A stretch of DNA of 64,000 nt, taken from assembly GCA_039817415.1 (NCBI GenBank), contig JBCBVV010000024.1, positions 1-64,000 of the forward strand, read 5' to 3'. Source of the stretch: JALEFZ01 sp039817415 (lineage in GTDB: Bacteria > Bacteroidota > Bacteroidia > J057). A program made the position numbers and the translations under genes. Below the pieces are notes generated by a model. That model saw only the letters and a program-made list of their open reading frames with translations. It did no database searches and was not told where the DNA came from. Shown one piece after another: positions 8,046-16,613 of this stretch (its first letter is position 1; each line of letters begins with the position of its first letter).

Positions 8046-9540
8046 TAGCTGATTCTTTAGTAGCGAGTTGCTTTAATTTGTATAGGTTGTCCAAATGAGT
8101 TTCTGCTTCTAACAGGATATCCATGTCTTTGACCAATTTCTTAACCTCCCAAGCCTTCTCCACCATATCCTTATATCTTTCCTCGTTAAAGCTTTCTGGA
8201 TCATTACCTACCTTCCAACTTGCCTCCAGGAAGTTCAGCAAGGATAGGGCACGTTCGTAGGGATAAGCAACACTCCTGACTGACAAAGCCTCTTGATAAT
8301 AGTAGAGTGCCTTTTCATGATTATCCGAATGGACAGCTGCAGGGAACTTGGATAGGGCATTTCCGAAGTTGTTGCAAATACTACCGTATTCATACGGGAA
8401 ATTTTCTTTGGTAAAATAAGAAAGAGCCTCCTGGAAAGAGGAAGCCGAGACACCTGCCCAAATTCCCTTGCGTTTGGGATCAGCTGGCATTTCTGCATAT
8501 ACCACGGCCAGATTATGGTGAATGTCAGCAAACACATCAGGCCTAATTTCTTTGGTAAATACTTTTAGGGCCCTTTGATAAGCCTCAATGGAGGCCTTAT
8601 AAAACTGTGGATTGCCGTCTTGTGCCCAGGTAAATAGCAAGGTGCCCTTTTTGATATGGGCAGAACCCGCCATTTCATGCATACCTGCCTCTTCAAAAAT
8701 TGAAATAGCCTTTTTCAAATAGCCGAGTGATTCAGAATAGCTTTTGGAAATATTGGCAATATGCGCTGCATCAACCAATAACATAGCTGCTTGAACTTGA
8801 TCGCCTTTGTTTTCAAGGTAAGTCAAAACCTCCCATAGACCCTTTTTGATCTTTTCGATTTGCTCAGGGTGATAGGGAACGACTAATTTCTGCATCCACA
8901 CTTTTACCCGAATCAGTTTCAAGGCATGCTCACTTTCGGAAGAAAGAGAAGCATCTAAAGCCTTGTTCAGAATAGGTTCGGCCTTATAAGGCAGATTTTG
9001 GTCCATGTAACGAGTGGCCAATTCTCTGCTTGTAAAAGCTACCAACTCCGGTTCTGCTGTAAGTTCAAGGGCTTTCTCATAAAAAGCCTCGGCACTCTGA
9101 GCCTTGGGACCATCGCTAAGCAATCCATAATGATGGAAAATGGCCTCATTATGAGCTTCTCTATATGTTGCTGGATCTTGCGGGTGGGGAGAAAGGGGAA
9201 TTCCGTATTTCAGTTTGTTGATGTTCTCCACATCCTGATAAAGTGGTGTCCCATTGAGGTATTCCCATGACTTCCTGTCATTTTCAAGGAGGTGAAAAAC
9301 CAAGCCCAAAAGATTATTTGCCAAGAAAGGAATATTCTCAGGGAATAAATAGGGGGGGGCAAGATAATTCCAGGAAAGCGGTACGATGATTTGTTCATCC
9401 TTCACCAATAGATTATGCCCTTCTTGCGCAGGATCAAAGGCTCCTGTTTGAAAGGAAATAAGTTCAATGAGTCTGTCCTCTTGTTTGATGATGCGCTCGA
9501 TATGATCGAGCTGCTCAGTTTGCGCAAATATGGTAACCAT
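8038..9540 (-). CDS. Hydrogenase-associated TPR protein
   Basis: A 500-residue soluble protein with no signal peptide. The first 130 residues are a mixed domain of unknown type (PLSWNYLAPPYLFPENIPFL). After that come helical hairpins with tetratricopeptide spacing, for example AEAFYEKALELTAEPEL, SLGYLKKAISIFEEAG, SIEAYQRALKVF and ALYYYQEALSV. TPR proteins are found with group 2a and 1h hydrogenase operons in other phyla. An assembly or scaffold role for HupSL is an inference from position. Its start lies inside the end of the preceding small gene (26-base overlap), and its end overlaps hypA, so translation of the three is probably coupled. Confidence 0.8.
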   Translation of the reverse strand: MVTIFAQTEQLDHIERIIKQEDRLIELISFQTGAFDPAQEGHNLLVKDEQIIVPLSWNYLAPPYLFPENIPFLANNLLGLVFHLLENDRKSWEYLNGTPLYQDVENINKLKYGIPLSPHPQDPATYREAHNEAIFHHYGLLSDGPKAQSAEAFYEKALELTAEPELVAFTSRELATRYMDQNLPYKAEPILNKALDASLSSESEHALKLIRVKVWMQKLVVPYHPEQIEKIKKGLWEVLTYLENKGDQVQAAMLLVDAAHIANISKSYSESLGYLKKAISIFEEAGMHEMAGSAHIKKGTLLFTWAQDGNPQFYKASIEAYQRALKVFTKEIRPDVFADIHHNLAVVYAEMPADPKRKGIWAGVSASSFQEALSYFTKENFPYEYGSICNNFGNALSKFPAAVHSDNHEKALYYYQEALSVRSVAYPYERALSLLNFLEASWKVGNDPESFNEERYKDMVEKAWEVKKLVKDMDILLEAETHLDNLYKLKQLATKESANA

Positions 9541-9838
9541 AGTCTTTCCTTTTTAATGTTCCTCTAGGGTCTTTTCTGATTCCCCTTAGAAATATGTTTG
9601 CGAATGTCTCTGCCTTCTTCTTTGAATGGTAATGGTCTATCTGCCTGACGAGCATTCGCATAGGCGAGTAGATCGAGAAGAATAACATATTCACATGCCA
9701 TCTCCCTCTCTTTTCTTTGATCTGAGAAATAACCTCGGAATCCTGTATCCAACTTTCGTCTGAGATAAAGTCCATATCAATGGCTTGACCTTTTTTCTCA
9801 GGTGAAGGGCTGGAATGTAGATTCGGGTCTATTTCCAT
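9515..9838 (-). CDS. Small hydrogenase-locus protein, paralogue of 14202-14555
   Basis: A 107-residue protein of unknown function. It shares a clear pattern with the small protein at 14202-14555: a W(I/L)QD block, G-x-W about 15 residues later, a hydrophobic stretch ending in an Arg, then K-D-x-RGTLK near the C-terminus, and a final Asn. It has no signal peptide. The stop falls 26 bases inside the TPR gene, and the start follows the previous gene after one base. The shared pattern and the presence of both copies in the same locus suggest a dedicated hydrogenase accessory family, perhaps one binding the structural subunits. That role is inference. Confidence 0.7.
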   Translation of the reverse strand: MEIDPNLHSSPSPEKKGQAIDMDFISDESWIQDSEVISQIKEKRGRWHVNMLFFSIYSPMRMLVRQIDHYHSKKKAETFANIFLRGIRKDPRGTLKRKDYGYHICAN

Positions 9839-9839
9839 A

Positions 9840-10208
9840 TTAGGATAGGTAAATCTTTAAGACAGTTGATTTTTCCCTAAACTCGTATTTCAAGGGTTCG
9901 GATGAAACATTGAGTTCGTGATCAATCAGCAGTTCGTGAAGGGCAATAGACTTATCTCCTTTTAAGTTTTTTCGTTTCAACATGTGTTGCGTAGTCGGGT
10001 GAAGCTTTTTGAAAAAGGCATTCGAAATAGGACTTAGCAGCAACAGTTTTTTTTCGGGATAGAAGGCCAGAAAAGCATTCTCTTCCTCTTTAAAAACTTG
10101 AGAAACGATTGAATTTGGCAAGTATAGATGGTTTCGATCGATGAAAACAGTATCGCTCTCATGATGATTCTTCATGCTGTGAGCCAAATTATTGGGAGGA
10201 ATGATCAT
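9840..10208 (-). CDS. Small conserved-looking protein in hydrogenase operon
   Basis: 122 residues, soluble, no signal peptide. The middle part (FLAFYPEKKLLLLSPISNAFF, then LKRKNLKGDKSIALHELLIDHE) has a beta-strand then helix pattern. The tight spacing (1 base on each side) places it in the hupS-to-hypA operon. I do not recognise the family. Some group 2a enzymes have an extra small scaffold subunit (HucM in mycobacteria), and this gene or its neighbour could fill such a role, but I see no sequence evidence for that. Confidence 0.65.
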   Translation of the reverse strand: MIIPPNNLAHSMKNHHESDTVFIDRNHLYLPNSIVSQVFKEEENAFLAFYPEKKLLLLSPISNAFFKKLHPTTQHMLKRKNLKGDKSIALHELLIDHELNVSSEPLKYEFREKSTVLKIYLS

Positions 10209-10209
10209 A

Positions 10210-10692
10210 CTAGCTAACGGTTAATGCCTCACTAAGCTCACTTACAAGTATTTCCACCAAGCGATCTCCTCCATCGATGGCTGCCTGGGTCATTTCTGTA
10301 TTGAAACGGGTATGTTCAATCGCTATCAGGTAGACATCAATATGTTCAGGATAGTCATCGATCAGGATTTTCTTGGCATAATTAAGTGCCTGATCCCATT
10401 TCAAGCTGTGTAGGAAGACCAAAGGATCATCCTTAATGGCTCCTTCAATTTCAGAGGCAGGCAGTTTGTATAGCGTACCCACTTCCTCACCTGTATTGAC
10501 TACAGCATCGATGAAAATGATTCTATCCTTTCCTTTGAGTTGAAATAAGACTTCAAAGGCGGAGGTCCCCATGTCCAGTATGTCAATATGGTCATGTTGG
10601 ATTCTCTCTTTTAGTTTTTCAATGACATAGATTCCTACGCCATCATCTTCTCTGACAGGATTTCCAAATCCCAGAATGCTTATCTGCTCCAT
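10210..10692 (-). CDS. hupD: [NiFe] hydrogenase maturation endopeptidase (HupD/HyaD family)
   Basis: Cleaves the C-terminal peptide from the large subunit once nickel is inserted. The 160-residue length is normal. The family signatures are GFGNPVREDDGVG (metal-binding acidic residue), DMGTSAFE (metal-binding Asp) and the later LHSLKWDQAL with the metal-binding His. It follows the large subunit by 67 bases. That subunit still carries a 15-residue tail after its last metal ligand, which is the expected substrate. Confidence 0.93.
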   Translation of the reverse strand: MEQISILGFGNPVREDDGVGIYVIEKLKERIQHDHIDILDMGTSAFEVLFQLKGKDRIIFIDAVVNTGEEVGTLYKLPASEIEGAIKDDPLVFLHSLKWDQALNYAKKILIDDYPEHIDVYLIAIEHTRFNTEMTQAAIDGGDRLVEILVSELSEALTVS

Positions 10693-10759
10693 TGGATGAA
10701 TATTTGAAAGCCTGGCTTGAGAGAAGCCAGACTTTCATTTTGTGATGTGAGACTAGGAA

Positions 10760-12358
10760 TTACAGCTTAAATTTGGCTAGCTGCTTACCAGTTTTTTCGT
10801 CGTGTGCATGTACCGTACATACCAAACAACTATCAAACGAACGGGCAACGAGTCCAACCTCGACTGGATCGTGTGGATCTTCGATTTCGGTTCCTTCTAG
10901 GGCAGCTTCAATCGGTCCAGAGTGTCCAAAGGAGTCATTGGGTCCTACATTCCACGTGGTTGGAGCAATGATTTGATAGTTTTCAATGACGCCATTTTTG
11001 ACTTCGATCCAATGTGCCAAGGCACCTCTGGCAGCTTCTGTTGCGCCCCATCCAATACCGTCCTTTTCTTCAGGCTTGATATAGAAAGGTGCATCCAGAT
11101 CAACTTGCGTCAGCCACTCGTTGATGAGGTTATACAACCTAGGGGCTTCGTGAACCCTGGCCAATGTTCTTGTAAATACACTAGGTCCTTTGACCTTCAT
11201 GATATCTGCAAACAAAGGATCCTTGATTTGATGATCCAGGTTAGCAGGATTTGCATTCATGATGACGCGGGCTAGTGGACCTGCCTCGGCAGCATACTCC
11301 ATAAAGCGTGGTGCTTTAGACCATGAGTATTTTCCATTAAAGTCAGTTTCTTCCAGGATAGAGGAGTTGGTTGAACCTGTAGGGGCGGGCTGATCGAATG
11401 GGTGCAAGGCATCAGCCTGTCCTTCGTACCAGGCATGCTTGACATGCTCCATGACCTGTTTGTGGTCAGCCTCATAGTATTGTTTTCCATCCCAAAAACC
11501 AGCAGGGCTGATCACAGCTTTGTTTCTTCCTTCGATGGTAGGATTTTGATACAAGTCCTTATGAAGGTAAGTACCCCATGCAAGATATTTACCGACTCCT
11601 TGTCCAAAGGTATCCAATCCAAACTCAAGACTAGCGCGAATGAAAAGACCAAGGTCCGAGTTTCTTTGAGATTCATTCTCCTCTACCCAAGCCATGAGGT
11701 CATCCCACGACTTGATTTCAAGATATCGTTCGATCGAACATCCTAGCCAAACGCTCTCCAACCAATCATTTTTGAAGTGGGTCATGATGGCATGTGCCCG
11801 AGTAATGTCCTTCAAGGTGGGGGCGCACATGACACCTCCGGGTACCATGTAGCTAGAGTGTGGCCACTGACCACCAAAGAGGGCATATACCTCTACAGGA
11901 CGACCTGAAGCTGTAACTCCTTTTTGGAAAGATGTCCCTACATAGGCAGCAAATCTTTTGACAACTTCCTGATAAAGAGGCTTGTTGGCAAACTTCTTAT
12001 TGGCCATATCGGTGGCGAAGATGGCGTAGAACCAACGTGGAATAGATTGTATGGTTTCTGTAGCCTGACCAATAGCACGGAGTAAGAGCGCATTTGGAGG
12101 AAGTTTGGTACCCCAGGCTGTATCCAGGGCTGAAGAGGCGCAATATAGGTGAGATCCCCCACAGATTCCGCAAGCTCTTGGCGTTACGATCAAGCCTGAC
12201 TGAGGATCTTTTCCTACAAGGATTTTTTCAAATCCTCTGTACATGGCTGCTTGGGTATGGGCTCTGGTAACCACCCCGTCCTGCATATAAACCTTGACAT
12301 CAAGGTCTCCTTCCACTCTCCCTACTGGGGAGATGTTTAATTCTTTTATCTGAGCCAT
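10760..12358 (-). CDS. hupL: [NiFe] hydrogenase large subunit, group 2a-like
   Basis: Carries the Ni-Fe(CN)2CO active site. There are 532 residues. The N-terminal ligand motif is RACGICGGSH (C63, C66, H70). The C-terminal motif is DSCLVCTVH (C511, C514, H517) with Ser where most families have Pro. The 15 residues after H517 should be removed by the protease encoded next door. There is no signal peptide. The resemblance to cyanobacterial HupL and mycobacterial HucL points to group 2a, cytoplasmic uptake enzymes that work under air. It lies 73 bases after the small subunit in the same operon. Assignment to group 2a is by memory of these sequences, not by a tree. Confidence 0.93.
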   Translation of the reverse strand: MAQIKELNISPVGRVEGDLDVKVYMQDGVVTRAHTQAAMYRGFEKILVGKDPQSGLIVTPRACGICGGSHLYCASSALDTAWGTKLPPNALLLRAIGQATETIQSIPRWFYAIFATDMANKKFANKPLYQEVVKRFAAYVGTSFQKGVTASGRPVEVYALFGGQWPHSSYMVPGGVMCAPTLKDITRAHAIMTHFKNDWLESVWLGCSIERYLEIKSWDDLMAWVEENESQRNSDLGLFIRASLEFGLDTFGQGVGKYLAWGTYLHKDLYQNPTIEGRNKAVISPAGFWDGKQYYEADHKQVMEHVKHAWYEGQADALHPFDQPAPTGSTNSSILEETDFNGKYSWSKAPRFMEYAAEAGPLARVIMNANPANLDHQIKDPLFADIMKVKGPSVFTRTLARVHEAPRLYNLINEWLTQVDLDAPFYIKPEEKDGIGWGATEAARGALAHWIEVKNGVIENYQIIAPTTWNVGPNDSFGHSGPIEAALEGTEIEDPHDPVEVGLVARSFDSCLVCTVHAHDEKTGKQLAKFKL

Positions 12359-12431
12359 TTCAAATGGTTTTTTATTGAGTTAGGGGCCAGCCTGAAGAGA
12401 CTGACATTTGAGTGATAAATTGTTGTATAAA

Positions 12432-13397
12432 TTATTTTGAGTCTCCATAGGCCTTAGCTGCATCTGGAGATCCTAACACTTTACCCACTCCTGCTTTGAA
12501 GTAGTAAGCCAGTTTGCTTTCACCTGGAGGCGTTTCTTTGGGAAGGAAGCCAAGGTATTTCATCGTCTTAAATACACTTCCTTTTTTCAGGTCATGATGC
12601 GGGAATCCTGGCTCTGTACACCCTAGACAAGGGTGGTTTGCGCGTGTTTTACTATTTTGTCTGTTCCAGAGGATTCTGTTACAGCTTGCATGTGTCATTG
12701 GTCCTCTACACCCAACTTCGTAAAAGAGGCAGCCACCTCTTTTACCAAAATGCCCGTCTACTTTCTCCGAGAAGGCAACCGCATTGGTACATCCATTCTG
12801 AACAAAATCTGAGAAGAATGTTTTGGGTCTGTGATAGTCGTCAATCAATACATCGCCAATTCTTCCTACAGATATGGCAACAAGAATCTGCGTTATCCAG
12901 TCCGGGTGGGCGGGACAACCAGGAATGTTGATCACAGGAAGACCACCTTTCGAAACAAAGTCAGGTCCTAAGAACCCACCTTTTTGTCTTTTGTGGAACT
13001 GCATGCCTGTTGATTCAGATGGGTTGGGAGGAACGGCAGGTATACCACCATATGTAGCACAATCTCCAATGGCTACGACAAACTGGGCAGCTTCAGATAG
13101 TTCTTTTACCCAATCCATCATAGGTCTGTCAGAGAAATAGTTCATCTTTCCAGTGCCATTGGGCCCCTGGACGATACTACCTTCAAAAACGAAAATGTCT
13201 AGTTGGGTTTCACCGCTGATGCAGCTGTTGAGAAGATCCCCCACCTGATGGCCAATCTCCAGGCCTATGGTTGGATGCCAAAGGATATTGAGTCCAAAAT
13301 CAGTGATGAGTTCCACTACAGTGGGTTCTTCGGCATCTAGGAAAGACATAGTGTTACCACTACATGCTCCGCCCTGAAGCCACAATACGTTTGCCAT
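12432..13397 (-). CDS. hupS: [NiFe] hydrogenase small subunit, group 2a-like
   Basis: Holds the three Fe-S clusters that carry electrons from the active site. There are 321 residues, and the protein begins directly with MANVLWLQGGACSGN. There is no twin-arginine leader, so the enzyme stays in the cytoplasm. The proximal-cluster ligands are C12, GDCATYGG and NIPGCPAHPDW. The other cluster ligands are in the GCRGPMTHASC and HPCLGCTEPGFP blocks. The start region and the CLGCTEP ending closely resemble cyanobacterial HupS and mycobacterial HucS. It is the first gene of the structural operon, after a 183-base region with a perfect inverted repeat. Confidence 0.94.
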   Translation of the reverse strand: MANVLWLQGGACSGNTMSFLDAEEPTVVELITDFGLNILWHPTIGLEIGHQVGDLLNSCISGETQLDIFVFEGSIVQGPNGTGKMNYFSDRPMMDWVKELSEAAQFVVAIGDCATYGGIPAVPPNPSESTGMQFHKRQKGGFLGPDFVSKGGLPVINIPGCPAHPDWITQILVAISVGRIGDVLIDDYHRPKTFFSDFVQNGCTNAVAFSEKVDGHFGKRGGCLFYEVGCRGPMTHASCNRILWNRQNSKTRANHPCLGCTEPGFPHHDLKKGSVFKTMKYLGFLPKETPPGESKLAYYFKAGVGKVLGSPDAAKAYGDSK

Positions 13398-13580
13398 ACG
13401 AGTAGTCTTTAGAGTGAATCAACAATATATGTTATACCCAATATATGAGAAAAAAATCATGTATCAAGGGATTTTTAGAAAGAATTTTCTAAAAAGTGGT
13501 AAAATTACTCTAATTCAGAATGATTCTAATTAGTACGAATCCCCAGAATGTTACCATTTCCAAGTATTAAATGTGAATGG
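13398..13580 (-). promoter_or_regulatory. hupS promoter region with 10-bp inverted repeat
   Basis: TTTTTAGAAA (13472-13481), GAAT, TTTCTAAAAA (13486-13495) form a perfect palindrome about 75-100 bases before hupS. Its right part, ATTTTCTAAAA (13484-13494), occurs again before hypB at 23243-23253. A second small palindrome, AGAATgATTCT, is at 13517-13527. Such sites fit the dimeric TetR regulators encoded next to it, but which protein binds is not known. The same stretch may also end the upstream transcript. Confidence 0.5.
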
Positions 13581-14195
13581 CTACTGTGTAAGAATGGGGG
13601 AAATAAGTGTATTCCACTCTGAAGCGCCTTTGGGGCTAAGGATAGGTGTGAGGGTACTCCAAATCTTTTGGTACTTATCTTGGGCAATTATTTCGGATTC
13701 GAAGAGAGAATGGGTAGGACTGAAGAAAATTAAGTCTGCGATATTTGAGGCTAGTTTGGTGATTGTTTTTTCAGGTATAACATTGATGACTGCTCGTTCG
13801 AGATTGTACTCCAAGCGGCTTTCTAGTTGGAGGATGAGTTTTGAATGGAAAGAAGAGACCGTTTCAAAGGTATCCTGATTCAAGGCTTTAATCTCTCCTA
13901 TGTTGATGAAGATGTATTGATAGCATTCGATAACCTCAAAGATATGGTCCAGTTGAATTTGAAAATCAAGGAAGTTAGGATAATTGCGAAAGTGAGAGAG
14001 GGCCACAGTTATTTGTTCCTCTAGGCTTTGATTGTGTGCGGAGATGATTTCAGGCTTATTTTTATAGTGATAAGCTAAGTTACCTACACTAATGTCCAGT
14101 TTGTTTGCAATAATTTGAAGGGTAGTATTCTTTAGCCCCCTTTCATTAAAGAGTTCCAAGGCAGCTTCTAGTATTCTGTTTTTCGTACTGTTCAT
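13581..14195 (-). CDS. TetR-family transcriptional regulator
   Basis: 204 residues. The N-terminal helix-turn-helix is typical (RILEAALELFNERGLKNTTLQIIANKLDIS, then GNLAYHYKNKPEII). The C-terminal ligand and dimer domain is helical and diverged. It is the last gene of the upstream block, 183 bases before hupS, so hydrogenase promoter control is the natural guess. It resembles two other TetR genes in the window (14536-15186 and 25655-26287) in the GN(I/L)(A/T)YHYK segment. The ligand is unknown. Confidence 0.88.
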   Translation of the reverse strand: MNSTKNRILEAALELFNERGLKNTTLQIIANKLDISVGNLAYHYKNKPEIISAHNQSLEEQITVALSHFRNYPNFLDFQIQLDHIFEVIECYQYIFINIGEIKALNQDTFETVSSFHSKLILQLESRLEYNLERAVINVIPEKTITKLASNIADLIFFSPTHSLFESEIIAQDKYQKIWSTLTPILSPKGASEWNTLISPILTQ

Positions 14196-14201
14196 GTAGG
14201 A

Positions 14202-14555
14202 CTAGTTACTAGAGATTTGGAATTGATTTGTGTTGAGTTTTAGGGTACCACGCTGATCTTTGCCAGCCAACCTCCTCATGTAAACGGCATCTAGCATGGC
14301 CTTCTCAAATGAATATTGGGTTTTGATGAAGCGATGAATCAGCAATAAGGGATTATTCATATGAGCAAAAAGGAGAAAAAGATTCCAGGTTCCATTGAGT
14401 TTGACTACTCTTTCCAGGACCACTGCATCTTGTAACCAAAGGTCGTCATACAAGAATTCAAAGTCTTCTTCATTCCCTTTTTGATCGACCTTTGAAGTGG
14501 CCTTTTTGTAGGCCAAAAGAAGTTTATAAGACGATTTATCCAGGGCTACTTTCAT
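14202..14555 (-). CDS. Small hydrogenase-locus protein, paralogue of 9515-9838
   Basis: 117 residues of unknown function. It shares with the 107-residue protein of the structural operon a WLQD block, G-T-W, then an IHRFI-like stretch and KDQRGTLK, and both end in N. The start overlaps the preceding TetR gene by 20 bases and the stop lies 6 bases before the next TetR gene. It is thus wedged between two regulators, while its paralogue sits with the enzyme genes. A protein-protein partner role linking the two operons is possible but is only inference. Confidence 0.68.
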   Translation of the reverse strand: MKVALDKSSYKLLLAYKKATSKVDQKGNEEDFEFLYDDLWLQDAVVLERVVKLNGTWNLFLLFAHMNNPLLLIHRFIKTQYSFEKAMLDAVYMRRLAGKDQRGTLKLNTNQFQISSN

Positions 14556-15186
14556 CAGTTGAATCTGAAATTTGAATTTTTTGGTTGACTAACACATTAT
14601 ATTCCTCTCTTCCAATATTGGTCATGAATGGTAGTAAAATTTGCCAGATATAAAAAGAAAGACTGGAATTATCTGTCAAATTTTCAGTCCAAAGGAGTTT
14701 TGAAGCAGGATAGAGGTTAATAGACTGGACTAACAATTTAGCTAGAAAGGCCTTTTCCTCCTGCCTTTCTATCGGTTTAAAGGCTCCTCTTGATACATTA
14801 AAGTGAATGATTTCATGGAAGAGAAATTCCTGCCAGCTGAAAAAACGAAAAATTTTCTCAAACAGCTTAGGATAGTTTCTTTTGATTTCTATCAGGTCAG
14901 AAAAGAAAAATCCATATTCGCTTTGAACTTCCTCTATGCTTCCGAAAATCCTATCCATATTGGCGAATATGGGCGTATGCCTATATTCAATTAGTGCTTC
15001 CTTTAAGCTTTTCTCCATCGCCTCAAAAATAGTACTGACGATGGCTTCCTTGTTTTTGAAGTGGTAGGCAATATTCCCAAGACTAATAATAGTATCATCG
15101 GAAATATGTTGGAGGCGTACGTTGACCACGCCCATTTCATTAAACAAGTTGGTCGCCGATAAGAGGATTTTCTCTTTGTTTTTCAA
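14536..15186 (-). CDS. TetR-family transcriptional regulator
   Basis: 216 residues. The helix-turn-helix is at residues 4-52 (KEKILLSATNLFNEMGV, ISLGNIAYHFKNKEAIV). The C-terminal domain includes YGFFFSDLIEIKRNYPKL, which resembles HSFFFHDLVFIIRNYPEV in the TetR protein of 25655-26287, so the two share a ligand-domain subfamily. It follows the DUF151 gene by 32 bases and overlaps the next small gene. Having two TetR genes side by side in one hydrogenase block is unusual. Confidence 0.87.
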   Translation of the reverse strand: MKNKEKILLSATNLFNEMGVVNVRLQHISDDTIISLGNIAYHFKNKEAIVSTIFEAMEKSLKEALIEYRHTPIFANMDRIFGSIEEVQSEYGFFFSDLIEIKRNYPKLFEKIFRFFSWQEFLFHEIIHFNVSRGAFKPIERQEEKAFLAKLLVQSINLYPASKLLWTENLTDNSSLSFYIWQILLPFMTNIGREEYNVLVNQKIQISDSTDESSPG

Positions 15187-15218
15187 TTTTGACTCATTTT
15201 CCTACAAAGATCGGAAAA

Positions 15219-15773
15219 TTAGCCAGTTTTCTTTTTGATGACATCTTTGATCTTGCGTGCACTTTCATAATCCTCCTTCTTCAGGACCGCCTCTAGTAGG
15301 GATTCCAATTCCTTGAGGGAATATTTGTCCAGGCTACGCTTCTCTCCAAATGATTTACTGGGACTATCTAATACGATTCCTGCCTTCTCAATAATGGACT
15401 CATAGGTGAAAATAGGGCAGGCTTTTCTGATGGCCAGTGCGATGGCATCAGAACTGCGTGCATCCAGGATCGTTTCTTTTCCTTCGTGAGTTAGAACTAG
15501 GCTCGCATGAAAAACGTCATCCTCATAAGCCGAGATAACAATCTCTTTTAATGTTCTCTGCCCCAATTCTAAGGCTGTAAGTAACAAATCATGCGTCTGA
15601 GGACGGTCTGTTTTCATGTCCTCAATGGATATAGCTATAGCTTGGGCTTCAAAAGCTCCAATAATGATGGGAATTCGTCTAAACCCACTTTTTTCCTCCA
15701 GAATGAGTACGTAATTCTGAGGGCTGGATTTACTTTTGGAAAGGGCAATGATATGTAGTTCTTTTTTATCCAT
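15219..15773 (-). CDS. DUF151 bifunctional-nuclease-family protein with UVR-like tail
   Basis: 184 residues. The core of about 130 residues matches the DUF151/BFN family, with RIPIIIGAFEAQAIAI and LDARSSDAIALAIR as its strongest signatures. The last 40 residues (LKELESLLEAVLKKEDYESARKIKDVI) look like a UVR motif, as in other Bacteroidetes members. Plant and mycobacterial members are described as bifunctional RNase/DNase, but the bacterial role is unclear. It overlaps the preceding small gene by 8 bases. Why it sits in a hydrogenase block cannot be told from the sequence, and it may simply be co-transcribed. Confidence 0.85.
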   Translation of the reverse strand: MDKKELHIIALSKSKSSPQNYVLILEEKSGFRRIPIIIGAFEAQAIAISIEDMKTDRPQTHDLLLTALELGQRTLKEIVISAYEDDVFHASLVLTHEGKETILDARSSDAIALAIRKACPIFTYESIIEKAGIVLDSPSKSFGEKRSLDKYSLKELESLLEAVLKKEDYESARKIKDVIKKKTG

Positions 15774-16002
15774 AATTCAGGGAGATATCCTGCTTGAGGA
15801 AATCGCATAGGCTTTCTACCGAACCAAAGGGAGCAATAACCTGTCCCTTATGCATGAGCTTGAAAAGGGAAGGGCCTTCAATTTCTATCAAATAGTCCTT
15901 TTCCACGTGTATGTACTTTCCCTCTTCCTTAACTATGCCAAGTTCATAGTGCTTCAAGCCAAACAATAGAAATTCTTTGGGATCAACATTATCCATCATC
16001 AT
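15766..16002 (-). CDS. Small hypothetical protein in hydrogenase block
   Basis: I start at the first ATG of an ATG-ATG-ATG run at 16002, which gives 79 residues. A longer version from 16053 would overlap the nickel permease gene and adds unlike residues. The predicted strands (KYIHVEKDYLIEIEGPSLFKLMHKGQVIAPFGSVESLCDFL) suggest a small beta-rich fold. No family is recognised. It lies 9 bases after the permease gene and overlaps the DUF151 gene, so it is in the operon. Confidence 0.55.
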   Translation of the reverse strand: MMMDNVDPKEFLLFGLKHYELGIVKEEGKYIHVEKDYLIEIEGPSLFKLMHKGQVIAPFGSVESLCDFLKQDISLNYG

Positions 16003-16010
16003 TTCAGTGC

Positions 16011-16610
16011 TTAGGTAAATCGTAACAAAATGGATATACCATATCCTATACATAAAAGGGAAGAAAGCAAGGAGAATATTTTCTTACGCATGGGTTTTCC
16101 GTTTCCTTCAAATAGGGGAAGCCTAAGCAAAGAGGCTGCGACAGACATGCCTAAGGCAGAGCCTAGTCCAAAGAGGGCCAAATAGGTTAAGGCTTCTTGT
16201 GTACTATTTAAGTCTGCCATGACAAGTAGGATCAATCCTCCACTTCCAGCCAAGCCATGTATCAAGCCAATGCTGTATGCCTCTCCTTCTCGATGCTCAT
16301 GTGTGCCACGAGCTTCTTTGTTCATTTTGATCATTCTGAAAATACCAAGAGCGATTAGCATTATACCTACCAGTATTTCAAAATAGTCGAAATAGGTTTT
16401 GAGCTGTTGGACGTTGAATACGATAAACAAAAGCCCAATGAAAAAAATCGTCGAAGTATGCCCTAAACCCCAAATTAAGCCACTGCTGGCTACTTCCCGA
16501 GTACTTTTCGACCGCGAAATCAAGGTGCTCACAGCCAATAAATGGTCTGCTTCAAAAGCATGGGCAAAGCCTACAAATAAGGCAAAGGCCAAGCTAATTC
16601 CTTCCTCCAT
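16011..16610 (-). CDS. Nickel permease of the NicO/UreH-like family
   Basis: An inner-membrane protein of 199 residues with about six hydrophobic segments. It carries the nickel/cobalt transporter signature HAFEADH (HX4DH, residues 17-23) in the first helix and a second conserved GLGHTSTIF block, plus GLIHGLAGSG in the second half. This is the family that feeds nickel to hydrogenase or urease. No urease genes are nearby, so it presumably supplies HypA/HypB. It sits 3 bases after the NHL gene. Confidence 0.85.
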   Translation of the reverse strand: MEEGISLAFALFVGFAHAFEADHLLAVSTLISRSKSTREVASSGLIWGLGHTSTIFFIGLLFIVFNVQQLKTYFDYFEILVGIMLIALGIFRMIKMNKEARGTHEHREGEAYSIGLIHGLAGSGGLILLVMADLNSTQEALTYLALFGLGSALGMSVAASLLRLPLFEGNGKPMRKKIFSLLSSLLCIGYGISILLRFT

Positions 16611-16613
16611 AAA

